The notes under the pieces are model-generated. The model did no database searches. It saw only the letters and a program-made list of their open reading frames with translations, and was not told the DNA's origin. Below, piece after piece: positions 47,695 to 57,570 of a stretch of 64,000 nt of DNA. Position numbers and translations under genes: made by a program. Origin of the DNA: Galeruca laticollis (taxonomy: Eukaryota > Arthropoda > Insecta > Coleoptera > Chrysomelidae); contig OY998177.1 in the NCBI GenBank assembly GCA_963921935.1, forward strand, positions 106,508,067 through 106,572,066. The letters are read 5' to 3'. The stretch's first letter is position 1. Every line of letters starts with the position of its first letter.

Positions 47695-48475
47695 TTGTTG
47701 ACTTTTAAGAATAGGTCAGATATTCCCTTATGGTTAAAAAACATAAATTGTGGAATTTCGTCAGATGTGGAAACATCACAACTTAATAAAATTTTATTTA
47801 AACATGAAAAATGCGTATTTCATAATTTAAAAAGTCTTGGCAAAGCACATTCAGTCTCACTAACTATAGAATTAATAACAAATAGACCAGTCACTCAAAG
47901 ACCATATCGCTTTGCTGAAAATGATAAACAGATTATTCGGACTACTGTCAAGGAATTGTTGGACGTCCAAATAATTCGGGAAAGTAATTCGGCCTATTCG
48001 TTAATAAAAAATACGATCAGAAAAGAATGGTTGTAGATTACCGGGCACTGAATAAAATAACAAAAAAAATTGTTTTCCTATGCCGCTTATAGAAGATATT
48101 ATTGACAATTTGAGCGGATATAAGTATTTTACTGGTGTCGATATGGCATCAGGATATAATCAAATTCATTTAGATCCAAAATCTATCCCTTATACAGCAT
48201 TTGTCAACCACGAAGGTCACTACGAATACTCCGTTCCGTTTGGCCTCTGTAATGCCCCCTCAATATTTAAACAATTTATGAACGTAATTTTGAAACCATT
48301 AAGGCGATTTAATGTGATACCATACCTGGATGAAATATTGACATTATCCAAAACTATTGAAGAGGGATTGATTATGTTGGAAAATGTTTTGAAAATATTA
48401 ACAGAATATAGTCTTACGTTGACATTGACAAAATCAGTATTTCTAATAAAAAAAATAAACGGTTTTAAAGATTAA
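47695..48475 (+). pseudogene. Old gypsy RT, first part
   Basis: PVTQRPYRFAENDKQIIRTT, a frameshift near 48,010, VDYRALNKITKK, PLIEDIIDNLSGYKYFTGVD, MASGYNQIHLDPKSIPYTAF, VPFGLCNAPSIFKQF and YLDEILTLS. The catalytic box reads YLDE instead of YLDD, which should inactivate the polymerase. Homology stops at 48,475 and restarts at 49,405. Confidence 0.8.
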
Positions 48476-48479
48476 AACT

Positions 48480-49250
48480 TTTCCGCATCTGTAGCCCTGA
48501 ACAATATTCTATCCTAAAAGTGTTAATTATATACACTTCAGGGGATGTATCGTGCTAACAAACAGAAATTTCTCCAAAAATTAGCAAAAATTTAGTATAT
48601 CTGGATTTATAGGACCCGCTATACTCGCTCTAGTCAACTGAAAATCAATAGGGCACATCTGTGAGACACCTTGAACAATATTCAATAATAAAATTGATCA
48701 ATCGTATACTCTCTGGAGGCTGTATCGTGCTAACAAACTGAAAATTCTCTAAAAATGACAAAAATTTGATACTTCAAATACCATAGCACCCGTTGTACTG
48801 GCTTTAGTGAGCTGAATATCGATAGGGTTCATCTTTGAGACGCTTTGAATAATATCCAATCATAAAATTGCTCACTTGTATATACTCCGGAGGCTGTATC
48901 GTGCTAACGAACTGAAACTTCTCCAAAAATGACAAAAATATCGTACTTAAAGTACTGTAGCACCTGTTGTGTTGGCTCTGGTGAGCTGAAAATCAATAGG
49001 GTTCATCAGTAAGATGTCCTGATTTATATTCAATCATATAATTGGTGACTTGTAGGCTGTATCGTGCTAATAAACAGAAATTTCTCAAAAAATAACAAAA
49101 TGTCGTACTTCAAGTACCATAGCACCCGTTGTACTGGCTCTGGTGAACTGAAAAACAATAGTGTTCATCTGTGACATGTCCTTAACAATATTCAATCATA
49201 AAGTTGGTGACTTATTGCACTCCGGAGGCTGTATCGTGCTAACAAGACAT
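48480..49250. repeat. Satellite-like tandem array, about 174-bp unit
   Basis: The landmark TGTATCGTGCTAAC starts at 48,547, 48,721, 48,895, 49,058 and 49,230 (spacings 174, 174, 163 and 172). Each unit also carries GGACCCG/AGCACCCGTTGTACTGGCT, CAATAGGGTTCATCTGTGA and CAATATTCAATCATAAAATT blocks. More than four units lie inside the RT of the old gypsy element. Confidence 0.9.
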
Positions 49251-49404
49251 GTAAGGAAAAGTGGCCGACGACAACGACGACATACACACAGGATTTTTTT
49301 TCTAAAAACCGTTTTTCGTGTTGCTGTTGATGAAAAACGTAAAAAATGTTCAAAATTCCAACTTTTTTTAGGGTATACCAATACTTTTCTCGCATATAGA
49401 AAGG
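49251..49404. other. Unassigned tail of the insert in gypsy RT
   Basis: Between the last satellite unit and the resumed RT. Contains a (GACGAC)-like CGACGACAACGACGACAT stretch. Function not visible. Confidence 0.4.
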
Positions 49405-49572
49405 TTGGGCGGAAAAGTAATAACTTATTTAGGATACGAAATTTCATACAATCATATAGCTCCATCAACAGTCAAAACTCAAGCAGTACGTAACTTTCCT
49501 TTACCAAAAACCCAACATCAGTTGAGACAATTTGTGGGATTAGTGGGATTCTTCAGGAAATTCATTAAATAT
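49405..49572 (+). pseudogene. Old gypsy RT, resumed (thumb)
   Basis: GGKVITYLGYEISYNHIAPS, KTQAVRNFPLPKTQHQLRQF and VGLVGFFRKFIKY, the end of the gypsy RT. It breaks at the 5' LTR of the younger element, and KYFAIITAPLTKLL continues at 55,796. Confidence 0.85.
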
Positions 49573-49953
49573 TGTTACGAAACAGCACACTGGTATAGTC
49601 CCTAAAACCGACCCTGTCTAAGCCAGAACTGGTTTTTGTGACCAGAGTTATCTAGAAAAGGCCAGAAAAATTATTGTGTGTATAAGCCGCTGCCTGGAAT
49701 TCTCTAGTACAAAAGGCACTAGTATATAAGGGGACTGATCAGGAAGAGTTAGTTAGTTGATAATTTGACATCGTGAGATAAACAAATAAATTAGTGAATT
49801 GTTTAAATTAGTCTAAGTGAATATACTGTATATATAAATTGAGTGTTAGTGATTAGTGAGTTAGTGTTTAAATAAATGAGTAAGTAGCCATACCGAGTGT
49901 TTGAAATTTATCCCACCCGTTTATTGTTTAAATAAATAACAAAAAACATTACA
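49573..49953 (+). repeat. 5' LTR of the younger gypsy
   Basis: 381 bp. A TATATAAGGGG promoter-like element at about 49,730 precedes a likely transcription start, and AATAAATAA lies near the end. Compared with the 3' LTR it has about 50 extra bases (near 49,797-49,850), the difference being bounded by TTAGTGA direct repeats. Confidence 0.92.
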
Positions 49954-49997
49954 TTGGTGTCAGGTGTGGGGTAATATAAATAAATTGCTACGTAGAA

Positions 49998-50560
49998 ATG
50001 GCCAAGAGACTATGTGACCTCCAAGTGGCGGAGCTACGAGCAGAATTGGAAGATCGTGAGCTGGAAACGTCCGGTAAGAAAAGTGAATTAGTAGAAAGAC
50101 TTAAAGTGGCACTGGAAAATGACGGCTTTGATCCAGAAACAGTTTTATTTAATGACGAGGCTTCCGCCTTAATCTCGTCAATTTCTGCTACTATTTCTGC
50201 TAACATGGACGAGAAGATTTCTGCCATGGAAGAGAATATGGACGAGAAGATTTCTACTATGAAGAATGATTTTTCTGCAATGAAAAACGATATTTCTGCA
50301 ATAAAGAACGATTTTTCTGATATGAAGACTGAGATTTCTGCAGATATCTTATCATTGAAAAATGACATCGCTGCTGAAGTCGAGAATAAAATTTCGTCTC
50401 TGAAATCGGATATTGAGAATAAGATTACAACGATGGGAAATCAGATGGACGAGAAAATCAAGGAGTTAGAGACAAAGATTGCAGATTTAAGAACACAAGA
50501 CACTTCAGCAGAAGAAAAGAAGATCGAGATGCAAGCCAGAAACACAACCCAAGACAGATG
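49998..50560 (+). pseudogene. Young gypsy gag, SAP-like motif and coiled coil
   Basis: MAKRLCDLQVAELRAELEDR (residues 1-20) followed by a glycine turn and KSELVERLKVAL (to about residue 38) matches the SAP helix-turn-helix pattern (LxVxELRxxLxxRxLxxxGxKxELVxRL), a DNA-binding motif of nuclear proteins. Residues 55-175 are a long heptad-rich coiled coil with repeated MDEKIS and MKNDIS-type units, suggesting multimerisation. A +1-type frame change near 50,530 separates it from the rest of gag. A SAP motif at a gag N-terminus could tether the particle or preintegration complex to chromatin; that is inference. Confidence 0.75.
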
Positions 50561-51200
50561 ATACTGGCAATTTTACCCGAGTCAAGGCCCCAACGTTCAA
50601 TGGAAAGATGTCGTGGACCAATTACGTAAAACAGTTTGAAGCAGCCGCTAGAGTGAATAATTGGTCCGATAAGGAGAAAGCAGTGAACTTAACTATCGCG
50701 CTTCGGGGAGATGCTTTAGATGTACTACAGACAATACCACTTGAAGAAACGGATGACTTCGAGCAGCTAAAGAAGAGGTTGATGAAGCCCTTCAAGAGTA
50801 TGAAGTGGACATTGCCCGATTAGTTCGATTCGCTTATCCATCAGCACCAGAGAACATGATGGAATGTCTGAGCATACAGGCGTTTATTGATGGCTTACGT
50901 GACCCGGATATGCAGAGGACGCTTCGCTTAGCCCATCCCAAAACATTAGTTGACGCATTGACAGCTGCTCTTGAATATGAAGCAGCAACGAAGGATTCGG
51001 GTTACAACAAAGTTAGGACCATCCAAGAAGAAGGCGACGAGGACAAGTTTGACCAGATCGTCAGCTTGATCAAAGGTACGATGGACAAGAAACCTAGAAA
51101 AATCAGATGCTGGAACTGTGGCGAGCTAGGGCATGTACGTAGTTCGTGTAAGCGCCCCAAAACTCCTGAAAACCAAGAACCCCAGTCACAGGAAAACTAG
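50560..51200 (+). pseudogene. Young gypsy gag core and CCHC knuckle
   Basis: APTFNGKMSWTNYVKQFEAA, NNWSDKEKAVNLTIALRGDA and LDVLQTIP form the retrotransposon gag capsid-like core. A deletion/frameshift near 50,780 removes about 20 residues. DIARLVRFAYPSAPENMMEC and LSIQAFIDGL follow. CWNCGELGHVRSSC (51,110-51,151) is an intact C-x2-C-x4-H-x4-C knuckle for RNA binding. Stop at 51,198. Confidence 0.85.
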
Positions 51201-51244
51201 AACGGGTCGGCTACGAGGGGGCAGCATCGACCCATGATCGTTCC

Positions 51245-51815
51245 AAAGACCCTCTCATACTGATAGCTTCGCTCAGATGTCACAACGACAGTGTATATGT
51301 GGATGGCGAAGTAAATGGCAAGAAATATGTTCTGCTGGTTGACACTGGAGCAACTAGAACCATTATACGACCAGAACTAATAAACTCCAAGAAGAAGCTT
51401 TTACCAACGAGAGTGCGACTGCGGACCGCCACAGGCAAGAGTGCCAACGTTCACGGGGAAACACAAATCCAATTGGGAATTGGAGCAGAAAAGTTCACGC
51501 ATACGGTAATCGTAGCTGACATTGAAGAATACGTGATTCTGGGAATGGACGTAATGAATGTACATGGTTTCCAATTAGACTTTAGAAACAGAACCATTAA
51601 AGTGGGCTCCGAGGAGGTATTCCTTCATCCACATGAAGGCAGGCGGTGTTGGCAGCTGTACAGGAAGATACCGTTCTACCTGCACGAAGCGAAACCATGA
51701 TAGTAGCACGGCTACAGGGAATCATGGAGGAAGGTACACCGGTGATGATGGAACCAAGGAACCACGACGAAGAAGTTGGCAAAGGAGTACTAATTGGGAA
51801 AGGATTGGTTATCGA
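51245..51815 (+). pseudogene. Young gypsy aspartic protease
   Basis: GKKYVLLVDTGATRTIIRPE carries the D-T-G-A active-site loop; HTVIVADIEEYVILGMDVMN is the second conserved (I-L-G-x-D) flap-side block. The frame breaks at about 51,640 and continues in frame 1 (RSETMIVARLQG, GVLIGKGLV) before returning to frame 2 near 51,815. Cleaves the gag-pol polyprotein in active relatives. Confidence 0.85.
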
Positions 51816-52942
51816 AAGACATCCCAGTACGTGTGATAAACGTGAATGATTACCCCGTCACCATCAAGAAGGAAACTAGGATTGGATCCTGCATACCAGT
51901 GACGTCTATAGTTCGCCAAACAACGACCACTGACAATTCGAATGCCAGATTCGAACAGATGTTATCAGTAGCTGGTCAATATTTGAATCGAGCCGAAAAA
52001 AAGAGAATGAGAGAATTTCTCTTGCAGAATCGAGACTTATTCGTACCAAAAGGAGGAAAGACTGGCAGAACATCAGCCGTCAAACACAAAATCGATACTG
52101 GTAATGCTAAGCCGATTAGACAATCAGCTCGAAGACTTCCACGTGCGAAGAGAGAGGAAGCTGAAAGAATAATTCGAGAGATGGCAGAAGAAAAAGTGAT
52201 AGAACCATCAACTAGTCCATGGGTGTTCCAGTAGTGCTCGTCAAGAAAAAGGATGGAACTACGAGATTCTGCGTGGATTATGGCCAGCTTAACAACGTGA
52301 CGAAGAAAGACAGCTATCCTCTGCCTCGAATTGACGATACGCTAGACACTTTAGCCGGCAGCAAACTGTTTTCCACCTTGGACCTGAAGTCTGGTTATTG
52401 GCAAGTGGAAATGGACCCAGAAGATAAAGAGAAGACTGCTTTTACCACCGGATCTGGATTATGGCAATTCAACGTCATGCCATTCGAGCTCTGTAATGCA
52501 CCTGCGATATTTGAAAGACTTATGGAAAATGTCTTGAGAGGGTTGTCTTGGAAGACATGCCTGGTCTATTTGGACGACATCGTAGTACTGGGGAAGACGT
52601 TTGACGAACATCTGAAGAATTTGGAAGACGTATTCAAACGACTCCAAGCTGCCCAGCTCATGTTAAACCCGAAGAGATGCCAGCTGTTCCAAAACCGAGT
52701 CAACTATCTAGGTCATATAGTGAGCAATGAAGGAGTGGCGGTGGATCCAGAGAAAATTGCTTCCATTCTGCAATGGCCGCAACCAACCGACAAACATCAA
52801 GTTAGGAGTTTCCTTGGACTTTGCACGTATTATAGAAGATTTATCAGGAAGTTTGGAGATAATGCCAAGCCTCTAACGCGACTTACAGAAGAAGCAAGAG
52901 CTTTCCAATGGGACGAAGACTGTCAAACGATTTTTTAAAACC
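51816..52942 (+). pseudogene. Young gypsy reverse transcriptase
   Basis: The connecting region KRMREFLLQNRDLFVPKGG precedes HKIDTGNAKPIRQSARRLPR and EEKVIEPSTSPW. After a one-base shift near 52,222: VVLVKKKDGTTRFCVDYGQL, YPLPRIDDTLDTLAGSKLFS, TLDLKSGYWQVEMDPEDKEK, FNVMPFELCNAPAIFERLME (usually P-F-G-L; Glu here) and the intact catalytic CLVYLDDIVVLGKTFDEHL (about 52,565). NYLGHIVSNEG and RSFLGLCTYYRRFI form the thumb. A homopolymer indel at about 52,935 ends the frame. Confidence 0.93.
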
Positions 52943-53752
52943 TTGAAGAGGCATTTAACCTCGGCGCCAATATTAGGATATTCATTACCAGAGGGAGACT
53001 TTATTCTTGATACTGACGCAAGCAACGTAGGAATTGGTGGAGTGCTTTCACAGATCCAAGGAGGGCAAGAAAGAGTACTGGGATATTTTAGTAAAGTCCT
53101 CTCCAAACCACAACGAAACTACTGCGTAACAAGAAGAGAACTTTTGGCGGTAGTGAAGTCCGTGGAACACTTTTACCAGTATCTCTATGGTAGGAAGTTT
53201 TTAATACGGACTGATCATGCAGCACTCAAGTGGTTGATGCAGTTCAAGAATCCCGAGGGCCAGATCGCTAGATGGATTGAACGACTTCAAGAATACGATT
53301 TCAACATCGAACATCGAGCTGGTGTGAGTCACCGAAATGCCGACTCCGTGTCCAGACGGCCGTGCCCAACAGACTGCTCCCACTGCAACAAGGTGGAATC
53401 TAGGGAAGCTGCAGTTTCAAGAACTACTGTAGTCAACGAGAAATGGTCACCCACCAGGATCAGAGAAGATCAGGATCATTATCCTCACCTGAAGATGATC
53501 CGGCAATGGAAGAAAGAAACCCGGCGACCTACCTGGCAAGAAGTGTCAAGATTTTCACCGAAACTCAAGGCGTATTGGGCTCAGTGGGACTCCCTTGTCC
53601 TGGAAGAAGGGCTGTTGAAAAGAGTCCTTGAAAACGATGATGGTTCTGAGATGAGGAGACAGCTAGTTATCCCGAGAACAAGAGCAGCTGAGGTACTGAA
53701 GAAGTTACACGACAGTCCATCGGGAGGTCATCTGGGAGTGAAGAAAACCCTT
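52943..53752 (+). pseudogene. Young gypsy RNase H and integrase zinc region
   Basis: RNase H: FILDTDASNVGIGGVLSQIQ, NYCVTRRELLAVVKSVEHF, FLIRTDHAALKWLMQF and HRNADSVSRRPC contain the D, E, D and D catalytic positions. Then a linker (53,370-53,640) and the start of the integrase HHCC zinc domain, LHDSPSGGHLGVKKTL. TAG at 53,753-53,755 interrupts the frame. RNase H, integrase, macro and CCCH parts all share frame 2. Confidence 0.92.
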
Positions 53753-53755
53753 TAG

Positions 53756-54823
53756 CGAGTTCGTGAAAGGTTTTATTGGATGAACAGCTCCGACGATGTG
53801 AAGGACTGGTGTAAGAAATGTACGACTTGTGCTACGAGTAATGGACCACGTCGCAAGAGAAAGGCACCCATGAAATAGTACAATGTTGGAAGCCCTTTCG
53901 AAAGGATTGCTTTAGATATCGCTGGACCATTTCCGACGACAGAAAATGGTAGCAAGTACATACTGGTTGTAATGGATTATTTCACAAAGTGGGTGGAACT
54001 TCACGCTATCCCGAACCAAGAGGCCACAACTGTCGCGGATGTATTGGTGAAAGAATTCATCAGCCGATATGGACTGCCCATGGAAGTCCACAGTGACCAG
54101 GGAAGAAATTTCGAAAGCCATCTATTCCAGGAAATTTGCGACAAGCTGGGAATGAAGAAGACCATAACAACAGCATTACATCCACAGTCAGATGGAATGG
54201 TCGAGAGAATGAACAGGACTATTGGAAAATACATGTCCAAAGTAGTATCCAGCCATCAGAGAGATTGGGACCAGTATCTCTCCCTATTCGCATTGGCTTA
54301 TCGATCTGCCGTCAATGAGTCCACGGATGAAACACCTGCGAAAATCCTGTTTGGACGGGAAATAAGGCTTCCTTGTGACCTGGAATTTGGCTGTCGGCCC
54401 GGAGAAGATATAGCAGGCGAAGACTACGTGATCCAATTGAGAAGAAGGCTGGACGATATTCATGAATTAGTTCCAACAAATCTTCAAGTTGCCAGCGACA
54501 GAATGAAAAGTCGGTACGACACGCAGGCCACAGAAGGCGGTTTTAAAGGGGACAAAGTATGGTTACACAACCCGGCGAGGAAAAAAGGATTTTTTCCAAA
54601 ATTACAAAAATCCTGGGAAGGTTCACACTTAATCAAGAAAAGGATCAATGATGTTTTATATCGCATAAGCAAGATCCCCAATGGAAAACCAAAAGTAGTT
54701 CACCGAAACCGACTAGCGCCATTCGAAGGAGACCATGACATAGAGGAAGGAGTAAACCTTATCCGAGATGTGTCTGACCCCACCTTCGATGAAATTATGG
54801 GCGCGTCTGGAGGTACCGGGAAA
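53756..54823 (+). pseudogene. Young gypsy integrase (one further stop)
   Basis: RVRERFYWMNSSDDVKDWCK and KCTTCATSNGPRRKRKAPMK complete the zinc domain. TAG at 53,877-53,879. Core: FERIALDIAGPFPTTENGSK (first Asp), VEVHSDQ-type MEVHSDQGRNFES (second Asp) and HPQSDGMVERMNRTIGKYM (Glu), with spacing typical of D,D-35-E. The C-terminal region KGDKVWLHNPARKKGFFPKL and WEGSHLIKKRINDVLYRI leads to VVHRNRLAPFEGDHD, the usual end of gypsy pol. Instead of stopping, the frame continues into an acidic linker (DIEEGVNLIRDVSDPTFDEI) and the macro domain. Confidence 0.93.
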
Positions 54824-55246
54824 GCCAGATATGAAGTCACTTCGGAACAACAACAAGATCTGTTCACTCTCCCGGAAGATTATTCACTGACATACAACAT
54901 CTCCGCCCGTATCAAGAACGCACGAGGGTTGGCAACCGTCTTTCGAAAGAAGTTCGGGCAATTAGAAAAACTTTAAGACCAGATTACAGCCCCTGGCAAG
55001 ACACTGAAACTGAAACATAATTCGCGGTACGTCTTCTACGTGGTAACTAAAAATGAATTCCAAGATCGATCTACCTACCGCGATGTGTGGGAAGCACTTC
55101 GAAACCTCCGAGACCATGTGTTGGAATCCAACGTGAAGAAACTGGCTATGCCTAAGATAGCGAGTAACCAGTTGGATTGGCGAATCATCAGGAACATGGT
55201 AGAGATTATCTTTCAAGATACTGGTGTCCAGATATTAATTTGCAGC
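54824..55246 (+). pseudogene. Macro (ADP-ribose-binding) domain, TARG1/OARD1-like
   Basis: In frame with the integrase. YEVTSEQQQDLFTLPEDYSL (beta-strand 1 and the G/Q-D-L-F loop), NISARIKNARGLATVFRKKF (helix with the G-x-A/G-x-x-F-x-x-K-F-G block), LKHNSRYVFYVVTKNEF, STYRDVWEALRNLRDHVLES, KKLAMPKIASNQLDWRIIRN and MVEIIFQDTGVQILIC follow the order and spacing of TARG1-type macro domains. The V-T-K lysine equivalent to the family's catalytic Lys is kept. The G-C-G-L-D loop that carries the catalytic Asp is replaced by ASNQ, so hydrolase activity is doubtful while ligand binding may remain. TAA at 54,974-54,976 is the only break. Known family members remove ADP-ribose from proteins or DNA; its use by this element is unknown. 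Confidence 0.82.
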
Positions 55247-55426
55247 TACAACCCCCGTTATCAGTATCCGATGAAGACGGTGCCCTGCTATTTCCATAAG
55301 ATCGGAAAGTGTAGAAATGGGGCCAATTGCCGATTCAAACATCCAGTCTCGGCTACACAAAAGTTCCAGGAGAAACTTCCATTTAAGGAGGGGGTAATGT
55401 TACGAAACAGCACACTGGTATAGTCC
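55247..55426 (+). pseudogene. CCCH zinc finger at the pol C-terminus
   Basis: After a short linker (NPRYQYPMKT), VPCYFHKIGKCRNGANCRFK followed by HP gives C-x7-C-x5-C-x3-H, a CCCH finger as in RNA-binding proteins. The frame then crosses the polypurine tract and ends at a stop inside the 3' LTR (55,421-55,423). It is in the same frame as the macro domain, so the two probably formed one C-terminal module of pol. Confidence 0.85.
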
Positions 55427-55795
55427 CTAAAACCGACCCTGTCTAAGCCAGGTATAATAGTTAAAATTATGGCGGATACGCAGTTATAAAAAACTGTTTA
55501 CGATTGAGACTATCTTATCTAGAACTGGTTTTTGTGACCAGAGTTATCTAGAAAAGGCCAGAAAAATTATTTGTGTGTATAAGCCGCTGCCCGGAATTCT
55601 CTAGTACAAAAGGCACTAGTATATAAGGGGACTGCTCAGGAAGAGTTAGTTAGTTGATAATTTGACATCGTGAGATAAGCAAATAAATTAGTGATTAGTG
55701 AGTTAGTGTTTAAATAAATTAGTAAGTAGCCATACCGAGTGTTTGAAATTTATCCCACCCGTTTATTGTTTAAATGAATAACAAAAAACATTACA
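55398..55795 (+). repeat. 3' LTR of the younger gypsy
   Basis: 398 bp, nearly identical to the 5' LTR outside two indels. An extra 71 bases (about 55,451-55,521, GGTATAATAG...CTTATCTA) interrupt GTCTAAGCCA|GAACTGG, and about 50 bases present in the 5' LTR are missing near 55,690. Few point differences suggest a relatively recent insertion. Confidence 0.9.
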
Positions 55796-56945
55796 ATATT
55801 TTGCCATAATAACGGCTCCTCTTACAAAATTATTAAACAAAATTCTACCTGGAAATGGTCTGAATCACTTACGGAAATTATAGATATTCAAATTCTATAA
55901 ATTGTAGGTGGTAAATAGTTAAAGGTAATCATGATGACGTAGGTCATTTAGCGTTTGATAAAACTCTTAATATAGTCAAACACAATACTGGTTTCCTAAA
56001 AAATGCCCAGATTTGTAAAAAAATATATAAATGCATGTTTAAACTGCCTCTATTACAAAGAAAATAGCGGTAAAAAGGGGTTATTTGCACTCCCTACCCA
56101 AGTATGCCCGACCACACCATACTCTGCATATCGATCATTTGGGACCCTTTATAGAAACTCTCGATAAAAATAATTTTTTATTAGTAATTGTGGACGGTTT
56201 TTCAAAATTTACATTTTTAAGACCAGTTCCGAATACTACCCTCAAGTCAGTTTTAGATGTACTGAATGAAATATTCACCAACTTTGGTAATCCTAGAAAA
56301 GTAATAGCAGATGCAGGTAAAGGATTTGTATCTAACGATTTCAAAAGTTTTCTAGACCAGAAAGGTTTTAAATTATTCACCATAGCTGTAGGCTTACCTC
56401 GTGGAAATGGTCAGGTTGAGAGAACAAATAAAACAGTACTTGATGCGCTGGCAACAACGGGAGCAGATACGGACGGCAACAAATGGGACACGAAAATCGG
56501 TATAGTACAACAAGGCATAAATAGCACAAAACACCGAATCACACAACATACGCCTGCAGAACTTTTATTTGGATTTCCCTTGAAAATGGATAACGACATC
56601 CATGTTGATAGTGACGAGAGCAACACAGATGTCAATAACATTCGCAAAGAGACCGCGAAACGGCTAGAGAATAATAGACTTAAACAAAACGTTACCTTCA
56701 ATCAGAAGAGACTACCACCAAAAATATTTGGGATCGGGGATTTGGTTTTAATGAAGGTTATTAGCAGTCCAGCAACCGGAGAAAGTAAAAAACTGCTACC
56801 CAAGTTCAGAGGACCTTTTAAAATAGTGGAAGTTCTACCAAACGACAGGTATAGAGTAAGGAGGACATTCACACAGGTAGATCCAACCGCCCATATGAAG
56901 TAGTAGTAGCAGCAGAACACATCAAACCTTTCGAATTTCAAACAT
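55796..56945 (+). pseudogene. Old gypsy integrase (resumed pol)
   Basis: FAIITAPLTKLLNKI continues the RT from 49,572. After a degenerate RNase H/linker, a long open frame (56,085-56,903) has RPHHTLHIDHLGPFIETLDK (first Asp), VIADAGKGFVSNDFKSFLDQ (second Asp), GLPRGNGQVERTNKTVLDAL (Glu), TQHTPAELLFGFPL, and a C-terminal FGIGDLVLMKVISSPATGES with KLLPKFRGPFKIVEVLPNDR. The core looks intact although the element is otherwise dead. Confidence 0.88.
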
Positions 56946-57246
56946 GTTAAGATAAGAATTGCAATTTGCTTGCAAACATGAGCACTTTGATTGCAAAAAT
57001 GAGCACTTTGACTGCAAGATAAGCACTTTGATTGCAGAATGTGCCCGTTGCTGGCAGAAAGAAGCCTTCAATGGCATACAGTGAGCTTTCAAGGATTGCT
57101 CACAAATAGATATCAGTTTTTTTCAATTATTTCATTTGTTCCCAGATAAGTGTCTTTGACGCTAAGTTGTTGAGGACACCAACAGGTCAAGAAGGCCGTG
57201 CAGTAAACCCCTACGATATGCGACACTGACACGGCACCCGCCTACG

Positions 57247-57249
57247 ATA

Positions 57250-57300
<51 letters not shown>
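57247..57300. repeat. (TA)n microsatellite
   Basis: TA tract beside the old gypsy 3' end. Confidence 0.9.
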
Positions 57301-57304
<4 letters not shown>

Positions 57305-57570
57305 GGAGCGGCTTTAGTGCGAGGAAGTACAGTTACTCACATGTCGTGAGAGATACGAAAAAATTTTATTTAGATAAAAGTGGAGCCATATATAGGACCA
57401 TATTTTGAAAATATTCTCAAGTATACAGGGCCAACCATATTGACAGGATGAACCTGACTTAGCTTTTTTAAATGCAACACCCTGTATATTTCCCAATTTT
57501 TTCATTCCCCTCGATTTTCTTGTTTGTGCGATTTGAGGTATTGCAATGTTATACGAGGTAATTTTAAAGA

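Larger units (their letters stand above)
49573..55795 (+). mobile_element. Full-length Ty3/gypsy with macro domain
   Basis: Two LTRs (TGTTACG...TTACA), ATAT direct repeats outside (49,569-49,572 and 55,796-55,799), a primer-binding-like TGGTGTCAGGTGTGGGG just after the 5' LTR, and a purine tract AAGGAGGGGG just before the 3' LTR. Internal order: SAP/coiled-coil gag, CCHC, protease, RT, RNase H, integrase, macro domain, CCCH finger. Inactivated by about six frameshifts and three in-frame stops, yet domains remain easily readable. The insertion interrupts the old gypsy RT cleanly. Confidence 0.95.
46192..57245 (+). mobile_element. Old Ty3/gypsy element, host of nested inserts
   Basis: A 43-bp block GCAGTAAACCCCTACGATAT-GCGACACTG(G/A)CACGGCACCCG occurs at 46,278-46,320 and again at 57,199-57,241, marking LTR remnants at both ends. 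Between them, gag, protease, RT and integrase of one gypsy element follow in order. The RT is interrupted by a satellite-bearing insert (48,476-49,400) and by a younger gypsy (49,573-55,795). Confidence 0.8.

Noticed and set aside
54824..55423. Macro domain as an independent host gene (OARD1) next to a retrotransposon
   Set aside because: It lies between the integrase and the polypurine tract, inside the LTRs, in the integrase frame, without introns or its own start; fusion to pol is simpler.
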